This document shows, in pieces, positions 1 through 11,195 of a stretch of 64,000 nucleotides of DNA (the stretch's first letter is position 1; every line of letters starts with the position of its first letter). The translations under genes were made by a program, and so were the position numbers. The stretch is taken from contig ML677385.1 of assembly GCA_007922305.1 (NCBI GenBank), positions 9,021,300 through 9,085,299 of the forward strand, written 5' to 3'. Source of the DNA: Dermatemys mawii (Eukaryota > Chordata > Testudines > Dermatemydidae). The notes beneath the pieces were generated by a model. It was not told the DNA's origin. It did no database searches and saw nothing but the letters and a program-made list of their open reading frames with translations.

Positions 1-1229
1 AGGAGTGCTGAGTTTCATTTCAACTGATTATAAAACTAATTCTCAGATGAAGAACAAAATTTTCTAAAATTACTTTAACAAAGAACTGTATGTAGTCTAG
101 AATATAGTTCTGAAAGAGTGGGAAGGAAGTTCCTCTTTATTTTTAGTACCAATAGCCTCATTTTCTATTAATGCCATTTGATGCTATTGTTTGGGACTTG
201 AACCCAGAATGGCGCAGTTTGTTGTTTGACCGCACAGAGACAGGCAGCACCAGCAAAGTTCTGGTGTTGCCTGAAGGGCAAGTTAGATGAAGGGATCGTG
301 TCAGAGGTTAGCTGGCCTTCTGAAAGAGTCAGGGATTCAGCCTATCTCTGAGAGGCTTCAGAAGGGGCAATGAGACAGCTCAGTTTCACCTGGGAGTAGT
401 TAACACATTAAGAAACTGCAAGGCAGTTAATATGGCAGAGAAGGAACTGGGCATATATGATGGGTACCTGAGAGAGGCCACCCTGAGAATGCCATGCTTG
501 GGGAAGACGACAAGAATCAGGGCAGACAATCCTCCAGAACGGATGATTTATTGTATAACTGAATTCACCAAGTCAGTTAAAAAACAAACTTCTATTCAAT
601 ATGCTGGTTAACCAGAAGCCAAACACAGTCCCCTTTAGGCATTCCAGCCCTTGGCTCCCATCCAAACAAACAGATCTACTATAGCGAGAGATTACTGAAA
701 CCCCAGTGCACCATGTGTGAGGTTCTACTAATCTCAAAGGATCAGACACTTCCCCCCAAGTCAATATGTATCTCAGATCTTAACAACGTACCATGCTGTC
801 AGCCAATCCTTCATAAACTGACTAAAGATTTATAAAGAAAAGTTACCAATGATTAATAGAGAATATACATACAAATGATTGCAAAGTCATTATCAGGTTT
901 GTGGCAGTGAGGGAATAGACTGCTGGCTTGTAAAGTCTCTCTGGTACCTGCCAAATGATGAAAAGGCCCTTAGTTCAAGATACTCTTTTTTAATTTGAAA
1001 ATCCACAGTCTAGAACAGGGGATTCCACAACAAAATTTTTGGTAGTCTCAGAGTGCAGCCACCAATTCTTGATGTTGGCCACTATGACAATTTTTCCTTA
1101 AATACTTAATTAACTTTAGGAAAAACCAACAAATATGCACATATACATGTCCAAATCAGTGCAATTTATTTACTAGTGGGTTTTTTTGCAGACTAAATAA
1201 TAAAAATACTGTACAGTTGCCCTTATTCT
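1..1229. other. AT-rich stretch without recognisable gene
   Basis: No open frame here has a protein motif I recognise and no transposon end could be paired. Stop codons are frequent in all frames. It is best read as intronic or intergenic DNA. Confidence 0.5.
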
Positions 1230-1779
1230 TTACTGGACCTAAACAGAACAGAAACACTTATGTCAAACTTATGTCAACTCAAGTTACATCAGTAGAGAGC
1301 TGCTGCAGTCAATACATCATTTGTGTGCACGCACACTTGGTGGTACACATATTAACCAGCAGTACCTGTATTCAAGCAGTATGTGGTGCATCATGGGTAG
1401 GCATCCCACTGTGCACTTGCCACGATCTGGCACACTGTTTTCTGGGAAATTTTGGCAATGCCAGTTGGCGATGAAATGAGTCGCGCAGGGGTGTTTGGAA
1501 CCATGCAGTCAACTTCTCAGTTTGTAACTGTCTCCAGCCCATAATGGTATCTGTATCCCATAATTTTTGCACTGTATTTCAAAATCCCCAAAACCTACAT
1601 GGCTCTCCTCACTGTCCACCTTCTTTGACAGAAACATTGAACATGCACAGTGTAAAAGCACAGGACTCATGATCCTAGAGTATTTGCAGAGCTGCAAGAA
1701 TGAGTAGGGAATGACAAATCTTTGGAGAACAGATTGCTGTAGGACATAGCAAGACCCAAGTCAAAGTTGTTTGGAGTTC

Positions 1780-2700
1780 ATGGAACAGATGCAGATGGTG
1801 GAGCACCACTTCTGAGCCCAAGAAACAAGCACTGATAGATGGAATTTCATCATAATGCAGGTTTGCGATGACGAGTCATGATTGGAGAACTTTTGGATGT
1901 GCGAGGTCACAGGCCTGGATCTGTGTATGCTGAACTTGCCCCAGCCCTCCAGCTCAGGGACACCAAAATCAGAACTGCAGAGAGAGTGCTGAACCAAGCG
2001 ATGATTGCGCTGTGAAAACATATAATGCCAGATTACTATTCAGGAATTAATTAAGAGTAGGGAAATCCACCAATGGGCCCATTGCGATACAAGTGTACAG
2101 GGCCATTAATCACCTCCTGCTATGCCAGACTGTGACTCTTGGCAATGTGCAGGAGATAATGGATAGCTTTACAGCAATGGAGTTCCTGAACTTGTGTGGT
2201 GTAATAGGTGACACACACAGATCCCTATTTTGGCATCAGACCACCTTGCCATTGAGTGCATCAGCAGAAAGGATACTTTTCAATGGTTAGGCAAGCAATG
2301 GTGGGTGACCAGGGATGCTTCACAGACATCAGTGTAGGCTGGTCAGGAAAGATGCATGATTTTGGCATCTGTAGAAACACAGGGCTGCTCAGTGAGCTGC
2401 GAGCAAGGAATTTCTTTCTTAACTGGCGGATTACCACTGGGAATGTTGAAATGGCAATAGTGATCCTGCATAGCCCAACCTACCTCTTGCTTCTCTGGTT
2501 CATGAAGCCATACACCTGCCACCTCAGCAGAACCAAGGAACAATTCAGTTACTGGCTCCTCAGGTGCAGAATGACAGTTGAATGAGAATTTGGTCATTTG
2601 AAGGGATGCTGGTGTTGTTTACTCACAAGGTTAGACCTCGGTGAGAAAAATATGCCAAATGGTTATAGCTGCCTGCTATTTTCTTCATAATCTATGTTAA
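1780..2700 (+). pseudogene. Harbinger (PIF-type) transposase relic
   Basis: The encoded fragments follow a Harbinger/HARBI1-type DDE transposase in order. An N-terminal piece at about 1850-2010 keeps a decayed helical region. Then comes a segment with TVTLGNVQEIMD (2130-2165). A different frame reads KGYFSMV then FTDISVGWSGKMHD (about 2265-2360), which is the family's DDE-fold core ending in the conserved HD pair. The last part has LLLWFMKPYT and RMTVE followed by a stop and then EFGHLKG, matching the family's conserved PW.MKPY and ENAFG.LKGRW blocks. The enzyme would cut and paste DNA at TIRs. At least one frame change (between about 2240 and 2290) and stops, including the TGA at 2583, make it non-functional. 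The partner gene lies opposite at 3414-4144. Confidence 0.82.
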
Positions 2701-3413
2701 GAAAAGGGGGGAAAGTGTCCACTGTGGTGGAGGGAGGAGGTGAAGCAAATATCTACGGAATTTGAACAGCCAGATACCAGGACCATTAGAGCTCAAGGCA
2801 GAGCTATATGGCTCGAGGAGGCTTTGAAAGATCATTTTAACAGCAAGCCACAGTAATGTGTAGTGTTGCTCTTTTGTAGCCTGGTAGGAGTCACGTGGTG
2901 ATGGCTGTACACATAGGACTATAACATTGTCACTAGACTGTTAATTTTGTTTGTGAATGATCTTATAAGTTATGTGACACTGTGCAGTGAACAGGTTCTG
3001 CTGAGCACTCAAAGCACATGTTGTGAACTAAGAAAGATGAATTAAGTTCCAAATAATAGAATTTTATTTGTAACAAAATCAGTTCAAAATAAAAAAATAC
3101 AACAAATACATTAAATACTTAATAAGATTTCATAAATTCTCTTAATTTATTAAGCGAAAAGAACATTCATCTTCATTTCAGCTACACATACACTCACCTG
3201 AAAAAGTCATGATGGATATATATGAAACTGTGATTGTCTTTGATGACACCTGGGGTGGAGTGGTAGTGGTAGTGCAGTGACACTAATAATATGTGCACTG
3301 TAGAGGTGTGTTATAGGAAGGTCCCAATACTAAGTTCTCAATGGGCTGCAAAAGGATTGTTGAAGCTGTAGGTCCACCAGAGTTTGTAGCATCTGTTCAT
3401 GGCCTCAGAAACC

Positions 3414-4144
3414 CCATTATTTCTTAGTGAATCTCCCTCTTCTTTTCCTGCTGGGATGCCTTGGCCTTTCTCCTCTCTTTCTGTCTTCAGGGGTCACCCT
3501 CCAGGGCCTGGTCTCATTCCCTGATGCAACAATGACTTGCAGCATCTCCTGGAACACATAATTGTGAGTCCTCTTCTTTCTCCTCCTTATCTGACTTTGG
3601 CATTGCAGGGGTGTGGAGGGCAAGACCCAAGGTGGCAATGGAAACAGCTCAAGATAAAATGCACTGAGGTACTATTGTGAGCATATTCACACTGGAGAGT
3701 GAAACAAGCTGATGAAGTTTTCCCTTGCTCCCCTGAAGTTTTAAGCACTATATTGTCACTTCTGCTAGGAGATGGCTTTTGTATGACTCTAGTTACAGCA
3801 CCAGCTATGGTTAGTGTGGCCTGCTGGGGATTGGGGTCTCCCAGGAGGCTGGCATGCAGCTCTTTGTGAAAACAGCAAGTTTATGGTTCAGCCCCAGATT
3901 TATTGTTGGCCTCCCTGGCCTTCTGGTACACCTGCCAGAGCTCCTTGGCTTTCACGTGGCATTCTTGCTGATCCCTGACATAACACTTCTCCTGCATGCC
4001 CTGAGCAAACTGTTTGTAGATGTTGACATGTCCATGGCTGGTCTGTAGCAGTACCTGCAGAGTTTCTTCTCCCCACAGGTCCAAGAGATCCAATATCGTT
4101 TATCTACTCCAGGCTGGAATGTGTCCTCAGCGTGTAGCTGGCAT
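3414..4144 (-). pseudogene. Harbinger Myb/SANT-like DNA-binding protein relic
   Basis: Reading on the reverse strand from an ATG at 4144, the sequence keeps the pattern of the trihelix Myb/SANT-like protein of Harbinger transposons: DLLDLWGEETLQ, then NIYKQFAQGM, then CHVKAKELWQVYQKAREAN (3885-4095). The spaced tryptophans and the basic third helix are typical. In the family this protein binds transposon ends and helps the transposase enter the nucleus. A stop follows GAEP where the family reads on. A second fragment (3417-3638) has the RRRKKRT motif and a charged C-terminal tail. An in-frame TGA just after the first codons and a TAA before the SANT helix break the start. It faces the transposase tail to tail. 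Confidence 0.78.
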
Positions 4145-4560
4145 GGTCAGCTGGGCAGTTCCACACAACAATGAAGAGCTGCTAGGTCTGCTCTCCAAAC
4201 CAGGCAATCAGGAAAAGAGATTTAAAAAATTCACAGGAAAGGTGAGGAGGCACTTCTAATCACTGTGACCCCTAGGCAGTGTAGCTCACAATGGTGACTA
4301 ACGCAGTCAGTGTCAGGCATTGTGCGACAGCTGCTGGATTATAGTTAGCGATGACATAAGTAACTCAATGCACACAATCACATTGTGTTGACCTAAGTAC
4401 ATCAACCATGACTCTGTGCTTCTCTGGGAGATGGGTTACTATGTGGTGTAATAGGGTGCTTACATCAGTGGAAGACAAATTTAAGTGTAGACACATGCAC
4501 AATTAGTGTGATGTAAATTGCCTTGTGTTGACCTAACTTTGTACTGTAGTCCAGGCCTTA

Positions 4561-6741
4561 GCTGGTAGCCCAAATATGACTAGTATGAAACACTGAAATT
4601 TAAAACCACATTAATGTGTTCAAGTGTAATTCAAATATAGATGTGTCTTGAAGGACTGACAAGTGATGTCCCAGAACAGCTAAAGTCAGATTACAAACAA
4701 ATTTTAGAGGATATTATTCAAACAATAATTTTCTGAAAGGGGCATTCTGTAACTTAGAAATACAATTTTAAAACGGTGTTACTCATCTGAAAACACATTT
4801 TCTAAGCCCAATGGTTTTTTGAGAGTCAGAATGACCAAAATTAAAGTATATTGATTTTCAAATAATATACGCTGTTGAAATACAACTAAATATACTCCTA
4901 AATAATATTTGACCAAAATTATATTTGAATGTGCATTCTTTAAAACATTTACTGTGATGTAATTTAGAAGTAGACTGTAATGGATCTAGAATGATCTACA
5001 GAAGATTTTGTCTGCTTAGAAGATTGGTGAAACTGGCTTTTAGGAATCCAAAATGGCATGGAGAAAATTCTCTTCTGCCATGTAATACCATCCATGCAGA
5101 GCATGCTTTCTGTATTTAGGATTATGTTCAAAATATATTTATATACAAATTCATACACAGTCTGAGTGTCAAAAAGCCCAAGGGCAAGATTTCTAACAGT
5201 GGGGTTACTCAATCCTTATTTAGGCCTCTAAAAATTGGCCTCTTTTTTTTAAAGCTCTTCAGCATACAACATCTTCCTAAATTTTAAAAATCTTAATCCT
5301 ACTGTGTCTGTAAAAGGGTCTTTAGCACTTGGTTCAATTCTTGAAAAACACTATTTAAATTCTGTGTATGTTCAATGCAAATTCTGTAGCACTGGGGAAT
5401 ATCTGAAAGAAGGCTACTGGGATGGTGTAATCCCACTCGGTGACATTCCCACTGGGTACATTTGTTTGCCATTGAACAAATCAATGAGAACTCCAGATGC
5501 ATCAAAAAAGATATTCCATGTTAACATGAACTATACTGAGCCAGTACATAGTAAAGATGTTTCAACCTAATCCTGTGGCTTTGCCAACTGTGACACAGTG
5601 AAGACTCTTTGGGCCTGATTACTTATTTTTAAGAAATAATCTCTTAGTGAAGTCAATGGGTGTTTTCCTGAGCAAGGAGCTCACCATAAAGCAGCAGGAC
5701 TCCACTATTATCTCAGTATATAGCTGTTATTAGCATCAGCGGAACTTATGCCTCGGCAGCAGGGATATAACACATTTTATGAGTTTTTTTAAAATTAGTT
5801 TGGGATCTCTCCTTGATTTGGAGTTTGGAGGCTTAAAGATGTATGAAAGGTTTGTGATTGACTTCCCTGGAGAGCAATATTTGCTGCCTCACAAACCAGC
5901 ATTCCCCATTGGAGAAGAAAAAGACTAGCAAAGAGAGTAATGTAATGGATAACAGGAGGGCTTGTGGAGCTCTCTCTTTGAATTCTTTCTTTGAGAATCT
6001 AAAGCCCCAGCCTGCAATCTCTTATACACATGCACACATTTTAGCTGGAGGAAAAACACATGTGGGATGTGGCGGCACAGTATGAATGAGTAGGAGTTTG
6101 GGGGTTTGAGGATGAGCTTCAGGGTCTCTGCACCACCAGGCACCATCTTTGTATATAAATCTTTGTAATTTGAACTCAGCTGAGTCTTCCAGCAAATGCT
6201 CCTGTACCAGATGCCAAAATCACAATGCTGCCAACTCAAAAATGTATAATAATGTAGTTGATGTACACTGGAGGTAGGCAGGGGGAGTTCAAAATAAGAA
6301 GACAGACCAAAAAACACAATCGTCTCTGGAAAAATCCTATCACATGGGGGGACAATCTCATGATTTTTGGGAGCCTGACTCATGATTTTCTTTACTTATA
6401 GCTTTAGTGGGTGGCACTATTATATTTCTAGTCTACTCACCACTCAAAAATTTAAACTGATGACCATAAATAAAGTTCAACAACACTTATGAGAATACTG
6501 CACTGTATAAAAACTCACAGCTACTTCATCTTATAAGAGCTTACTATCAAAAAATAAAATCTGGAGCTACCCTGATGTAATTCAGCTCCATCTGATTTTA
6601 CCCAAGTGAAATCTGGCTCACAGTTTTAATGTGATTTTCCTCAGTGTCTGAACAGCACCATGCACTTGTGCTTCTGGAACATAGAACTGCACCTGTTGTC
6701 TGGAAGTTCTTTCCTATATCTGCTCACTTCATCATCTCACT
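4561..6741. other. No gene recognised; scattered minor repeats
   Basis: Mostly AT-rich. A half-copy of the palindromic AAGTCAATGGG motif sits at 5650-5660. The 152-residue open frame on - at 5925-6383 crosses the duplicated TCATGATTTT phrase and has no recognised domain, so I do not call it a gene. Confidence 0.5.
6225..6400. repeat. Possible interspersed repeat with duplicated TCATGATTTT phrase
   Basis: CTCATGATTTTTGGGAGCC is followed by GACTCATGATTTTC, and the stretch also contains TGCCAACTC. The phrase pair looks like a sauropsid interspersed repeat that I know only by appearance. I could not pair its ends or find a target duplication. Confidence 0.3.
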
Positions 6742-6856
6742 GGCCGGATTCTCCTCTCGCTTACATCGTTTTTTACTGCTGTAACTCCATTGATCTCAGT
6801 GGAGTAATTTACTTTCCGTTTACACTGGCATAAGCAAGAGGAGATTCAGGCCCTTT
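6742..6856. repeat. Imperfect foldback repeat (palindromic family)
   Basis: The left half begins GGATTCTCCTCTCGCTTAC. The right half, read in reverse, begins GGGCCTGAATCTCCTCTTGC. The centre is CTCCATTGATCTCAGTGGAG, itself nearly palindromic. The whole can fold into a long imperfect hairpin. The centre is related to the cores at 29851, 37964, 40126 and 56582. Confidence 0.65.
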
Positions 6857-7261
6857 GTCTGAACACATTTCAGATGGAAACATATATCCCCTCCGCTACC
6901 TAGGCCCCTTCCTTCATGTGGAGTTAAGCTTCTTCTGGCACCTAAATTGTCCTTGCAGGAACAGTTCATGCTCCTGCCTAACACGACAAAGAACAGCTGA
7001 TGGTGAGAGAGGCTACACTAGCTTCCTTTATAACGTTAGCCCAATGGTCCAGGTATTCAGACAAGATGTGGGAGAACCCAGTTTGATTTCCCCCCCTCAC
7101 CTGCTAAGGCAAATATATTTGAACAGAAATTTCCTACCTCTGAGGTGAGCACCCTATTCACTTGACTTAGGGATGGCCTGATGAGAGTCTCTTGTTGAAG
7201 CTGTTCTTTTCATTAAATATTAATTGGGCCATAGAGCAAGTGAGAATGATTCTACAGTCCA

Positions 7262-7395
7262 GTTGTAAGGCTATGTATCTTTGAAGTGGGAGACCCTGGT
7301 TCAAGTCCCTTCCCCTTCTAAAATAGGTAAGGATTGGACTGATGCCCCCTACATTCTAGGGGGGAGACAAAACCAGTGGGTTAAAGGTTATAAGG
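7262..7395 (+). repeat. Interspersed repeat with B-box-like motif, copy 1
   Basis: GGAGACCCTGGTTCAAGTCCC resembles the B box of a tRNA-type promoter (GGTTCGAATCC). Further on, ACCAGTGGGTTAAAGGTTAT matches the equivalent part of a second copy at about 47440-47560. This suggests a SINE-like family. No A box or target duplication was found. Confidence 0.5.
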
Positions 7396-7550
7396 CAGTT
7401 GTCCTTTTCCTCTTCCCCTAGCTGTTTTGTATGGTGTTAGATTAGGCAAACTCAGAGCATACCTATCAGACTTCACAGCTGAGATAGCTGTTGCCTTATA
7501 TATCTTCACCTGATTTGAGGATCCTTCTGGGGCATAGGCATGATATAGGG

Positions 7551-8636
7551 CAGCGGTCTCAAACACGCGGGCCGCATGTGGCCAAGCCCTTCCCTGTGGC
7601 CTGCGATGCTCTCCTCCCTGCCCCCTTGCCAAGCTCCCCTCGCCCCCCACAGTCTCCCACCAAGCTCGCGGCCCCCCCGCCAAGCTCCCCATGGTCCCCA
7701 CCAAGCTCCCTGAGGTCCCCCTGCCCGCCCGCCAAGCTCCCCGCGGCTCCTGCCAAGCTCCCCAAGGCCCCTTGCCACCCCTGCCAAGCTCCCCGCGACC
7801 CCTGCACCCCCTCCAAGCTCCCCACAGTCCCCCGCCAAGCTCTGTGAGGCCCCCCTGCCCCCCGCCAACCTCCCCACGGCTCCCGCAAAGCTTCCTGAGG
7901 CCCCCCTGCCCCCCACCAAGCTCCCCAGGTCCCCCGCCAAGCTCCCCCCCCCGCCCACATGCTTCTCACCCGCGCGCTGCTCCCCGACTTAGCGGTTTCT
8001 GGGAGGGAGGGGCCAGGAACAGGAAGCCTCCTGCACAGGGGAGGAGGGGGAGAAAGGGGCAGAGAAAGTTATTTATTCAGAGAAAGGGGGAGAAAGGGAG
8101 AGAAAGTTAATTATCCGGAGAAAGGAGGAGAAAGTTATTTATTTCTCATTACAGTTAAAGAAGTTAATAAAAAAGTTAATAAATTTAATAGCATATTATA
8201 TTACTCTTCATTTTTTACTATACTTTTGTATTGTTGTATGTGTAACACTGAAGCTGAGTATGAGGCTCAGACTGGGTAGGCGGTGGAGTAGTTTACCTGA
8301 GGCAAGGGTCTCAAACACATGACCCGTGGGGTTATTTTCTGTGGCCAGCCAAGCTCCCCATGCCCCTTCTCTCCCCGCACTTAATTTCCTGCAGCCGCCA
8401 AGCTCCCTGCGCCCCCCTCCCCGCCTCCTCCCTGCCTACCTCCAGGCACTTAGCACTTTCCAGGAGGGAGAGGGGAGGAGCTGCACTCTCAGGGAGGAGG
8501 CGCAGGAGTGGGACCTCATGGAAGGGGTGGGGGGGCGGGGCTGGGGCCAGGGGGGGAGGCATGTCAGTGATGCGGTCCTCGGGCCAACGAACTAGTCCTC
8601 ATGCGGCCTTCGTGGTCATTTGAGTTTGAGACCCTG
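7551..8636. mobile_element. Non-autonomous hAT element with perfect 8-bp target duplication
   Basis: The ends are inverted: CAGCGGTCTCAAAC at the left and GTTTGAGACCCTG at the right. The 8-bp ATATAGGG is repeated exactly outside both ends (7543-7550 and 8637-8644), the hallmark of hAT insertion. The inside has no transposase. It holds a GC-rich tandem array (7615-7960), an AG-rich block (8040-8130), an AT-rich block, and a second head-like copy at about 8304. The element landed 3 bp inside the left tip of a Harbinger MITE. Confidence 0.88.
7615..7960. repeat. GC-rich degenerate tandem repeat (GCCAAGCTCCC units)
   Basis: The phrase GCCAAGCTCCCC recurs about a dozen times at spacings of roughly 20-40 bases, separated by C-rich filler. 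The long frames across it on both strands are produced by this repetition and are not genes. Confidence 0.85.
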
Positions 8637-8641
8637 ATATA

Positions 8642-8939
8642 GGGTATGTCTACTCTATCCGCTGGATCAGCGGGTAGCAATCAATATATAGGGGAATGAT
8701 TTAGCGTGTTTAGCCTAAACACAATAAATTGATCCCTGAGCACTCTCTCATTGACTCTGGTACTCCACCGCCATGAGAGGTGCAGGGGGAGTAGAAGGAG
8801 TGGCAGCAGTTGACTCACTGCCCTGAAGACGCTGTGGTAGGTTGATTTAAATGCGTTGACTTCAGCTACTCTATTCTCATAGCTGAAGTTGCGTATCTTA
8901 AATTGATCCCCGCCCCCCGCCCTCAGTGTAGACCAGGGC
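8642..8939. mobile_element. PIF/Harbinger-type MITE, left tip split by hAT
   Basis: It starts GGGTATGTCTACTCT and ends AGTGTAGACCAGGGC, partly matching inverted ends sharing GTCTAC. ATA stands on each side (8639-8641 and 8940-8942). Its first bases GGG lie within the 8-bp duplication of the neighbouring hAT, so its original flank is now at 7545-7547. There is no coding capacity. The layout is typical of abundant turtle MITEs mobilised by Harbinger transposase. Confidence 0.75.
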
Positions 8940-8942
8940 ATA

Positions 8943-10599
8943 GATGTAGTGACATGTAAAGTGAAGAAGCAGTGTATGTACCCAGAGTAGAACATTTTTA
9001 AAGACCTAGGAATTTTTACAGTAAAAATGTAGGCACTAGGTGCCTACAGGGCTAAGCAGCACCAAGATGTGTATGTGTGTGTGTGTGTATCAGTGGTGTC
9101 TAAAAGCAGGGTGCAGGTGTAGTGGAGCTGGGCCTTTAAAAGGTATACAGATCCCCTGTGCTGGCTTTCTTCGGAGATTATATAACAGCAGGCAATAGGA
9201 AGGCAATTCTAGAAAGATGAAAACTGATAATAAAAGGCAGGTTGTTGCAGTCAGCATGAAGAGGCCTGGACTAGGTAAGGATAGCCTGGTGTGCAGGCAT
9301 GAAGGGGTGATACTTTGTAAGTGAGGGGAAGGACTTGTGAATTCAGGATAGAAAGGGAAGAAGGTTGCTCTGACTTTAGCCTGAGGGTTGTGCAGGTCTA
9401 CTACAGCTAGTCAGAATTTTTTTTCTCCTGTAGAAAATTTGAGGAAAAAAAAACGTTGAAATTTGCTGCTGAGTATAGTTTTGTATATAGGATCTTTATG
9501 CTTTGTGGGGATGGATTAAAAGGAGAAAACATAGCTTGACTTTTATTTACTGGATTATATTTGTAGAGCTGAGAGTTAAAAAAAAAATCTTTCTAATTTG
9601 AAATGGAACCAAACTTGACAGGCATTTATTGAGACAAAACAAGAGACTCGTAGAAATAATTTTAGTCCGTATGTAGAGTGGAATCAGACTTTGACGTCCA
9701 TTTAATTACTCTAAGTGAGGAGTGTCTAAGTTTTTCCATCTACAGGTACATATTTCCAACTCACTGAGAGCCCCAGACTCATGACAAAGCTGCACATACA
9801 TTTACAGTGAAACACATAAATGTATAAATGGACGTTAGCTCTGAGTTTATTAGAAAAGGGGCATCCAGTGCCTGCATTGTACAGTGTTGTGGCAACACAA
9901 GACATTTTCAGCAGCTTTCAAGGGAGAACCTATTCCAGATGGTTTTGTGGTATGAAATATTTGCTTTGCCCAAATTGGATGTAGGGGGCAAATCCTGGTT
10001 GTATAAGGTGTCATCCTGAGAGGTATTAAAAGTCCTCAGGATTGTGCCCTTAGCAAGCACATGTCAAGTGGTCTGGGAATAGGGGTGAGTGTCCAAGTCA
10101 CTGGCCTATAGCATCTTTCTCTCTCTCTCTCTGGAATAATGTATATTTAATTATTGATACATAGTGGAACAGCTCCCACAGGAGAGACTGAGACCCACCC
10201 ACAAGAGAATATCCAGACATCCAGTGGTTAGGTCAATCACCCCAGAGGCAGCAACCTAACTTCAAACCCCTTCACATCAGGGAGAGAGGGAGACTTGAGT
10301 CCCGGTTTCAGATATTCCAGGGGTGTGTCCTGACCAGGGGGCTAGAGGTTGTAAGGAGGCTGATCTCTCTCCCACTGAGGCATTTTTGCCTCCAAACAAA
10401 TAAGAATGAAAACCCAGACACATGCTGGGACCCCTAGCCAAGTTTGCCTGTGAAGGGTGATCTGGAGAAGAGAGATACCAGCTACATGTATCTAGCTTGC
10501 ATAAGGCAATAGAATAGTTTCCCCTGCCTTCACTGAGCACAGAATCAGGCTGTTTGCATGAGGAGTTTGTTCTGATGATGGCTCTAAGATGGGTTACTG
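8943..10599. other. No gene recognised; GT and CT microsatellites
   Basis: Contains a short (GT)n run at about 9068-9090 and a (CT)n run at 10112-10131. Open frames are short and carry no recognised motif. Confidence 0.5.
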
Positions 10600-11113
10600 G
10601 TGGGGGGAGGGGTGCGTGCTTTTTTAATCCCTCTCTGCATTAAAGTGAACGCTTTTAAATGGGGGCTGCTAAATCATTCATGCTCCTGTTTGCTTCTTTT
10701 AGCAATTTGCTCTCTAATTGCTGCTGTTTGCATTGATCGCGCGCGGGGCGGAAAGGGAGTCTCTCGGGTCTCCCAAGTTGGCTGCGGATCTATGGAGTAC
10801 CAGACCTCCTCCTCTTTCAGCTTGCTGGAGCCGCAGGCTCTATTTTAAGGCAGACGCGCCGGGCTCAGCACCTGTTCTCTGCTGTCCCGGGAGCAGAGTC
10901 TGACAGCTCCCGGCTCCACTGTGATCTTTGCCTTGGTTTCTTGGCTGTTTGCTCCCCGCTCAAGCTGGGGGAGCCAGGCTGACTCCCTCCCTCCCCCCTT
11001 CCAGAACCGCAAACCCCCCCCCCCCCCATTTCAAACTGTGTGTTTCTTCTGGCTTGAAAGGCGCCTCCGGGTGCGGAGCCAGATCTGAGAGAGACGCTGA
11101 GGGGGTGTTGGCG
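10600..11113 (+). promoter_or_regulatory. CpG-rich candidate host promoter and 5' UTR
   Basis: This is the only CpG-dense island in the window that is not inside a repeat. It includes GATCGCGCGCGGGGCGG (Sp1-type GC box near 10745), a TATTTTAAGG box at 10841-10850, GACGCGCCGGG just after it, and a C run near 11020. A transcription start about 25-30 bases after the TATTTTAAG box is plausible but not proven. It leads directly to a start codon in good context at 11114. Confidence 0.55.
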
Positions 11114-11195
11114 ATGGCAGAAGCAGGACGTCCCGAGAACCCCAGCGCAGAGGCTGCAGCGGACGAGTTCGGTGATATCATCAGGAGCCGATCTG
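11114..11195 (+). CDS. Candidate first coding exon of an unidentified host gene
   Basis: An ATG in strong Kozak context (GCGATGG) opens a frame reading MAEAGRPENPSAE, then an alanine-rich stretch, then DEFGDIIRSRSG. After 82 coding bases comes CTG/GTAGGA, a possible splice donor, which would leave phase 1. The frame stays open to 11221 but its composition becomes intron-like. The same frame is open upstream to 10928, but the context of 11114 and its position at the end of the CpG island favour this start. I do not recognise the protein. The acidic N-terminus followed by a short basic, serine-containing segment suggests a small cytosolic or regulatory protein, but no function is claimed. No later exon was identified in the remaining 53 kb. 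Confidence 0.45.

Larger units (their letters stand above)
1233..4557. mobile_element. Decayed two-gene PIF/Harbinger DNA transposon
   Basis: Two relic genes of the Harbinger superfamily lie tail to tail: a DDE transposase on + (about 1780-2700) and a Myb/SANT-like DNA-binding protein on - (about 3414-4144). The outer ends resemble each other in inverted orientation. The right end read in reverse begins GGCCTGGACTACAG and continues AAAGTTAGGTCAACACAAGG with TTACATCA further in. The left end begins CTGGACCTAAACAG and has AAACTTATGTCAACTCAAG then TTACATCA. A TTA trinucleotide flanks both sides (1230-1232 and 4558-4560), as expected for Harbinger 3-bp target duplications. Vertebrate Harbinger elements are known to need both proteins. 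Both genes here are broken, so the element is dead. The left boundary is approximate because that end is degraded. Confidence 0.72.

Noticed and set aside
5925..6383. 152-residue open frame on the reverse strand
   Set aside because: It crosses a repeat-like stretch with duplicated TCATGATTTT and shows no domain, promoter or splice context.
7491..8110. Several proline- or glycine-rich open frames of 107-150 residues
   Set aside because: All are produced by the GCCAAGCTCCC tandem repeat inside the hAT element.
11114..11195. Resemblance of the exon's C-terminal FGDIIRSRSG to the cAMP-dependent kinase inhibitor pseudosubstrate region
   Set aside because: Only a few residues agree, with a gap and without the Arg-Arg-Asn-Ala core, so no name was given.
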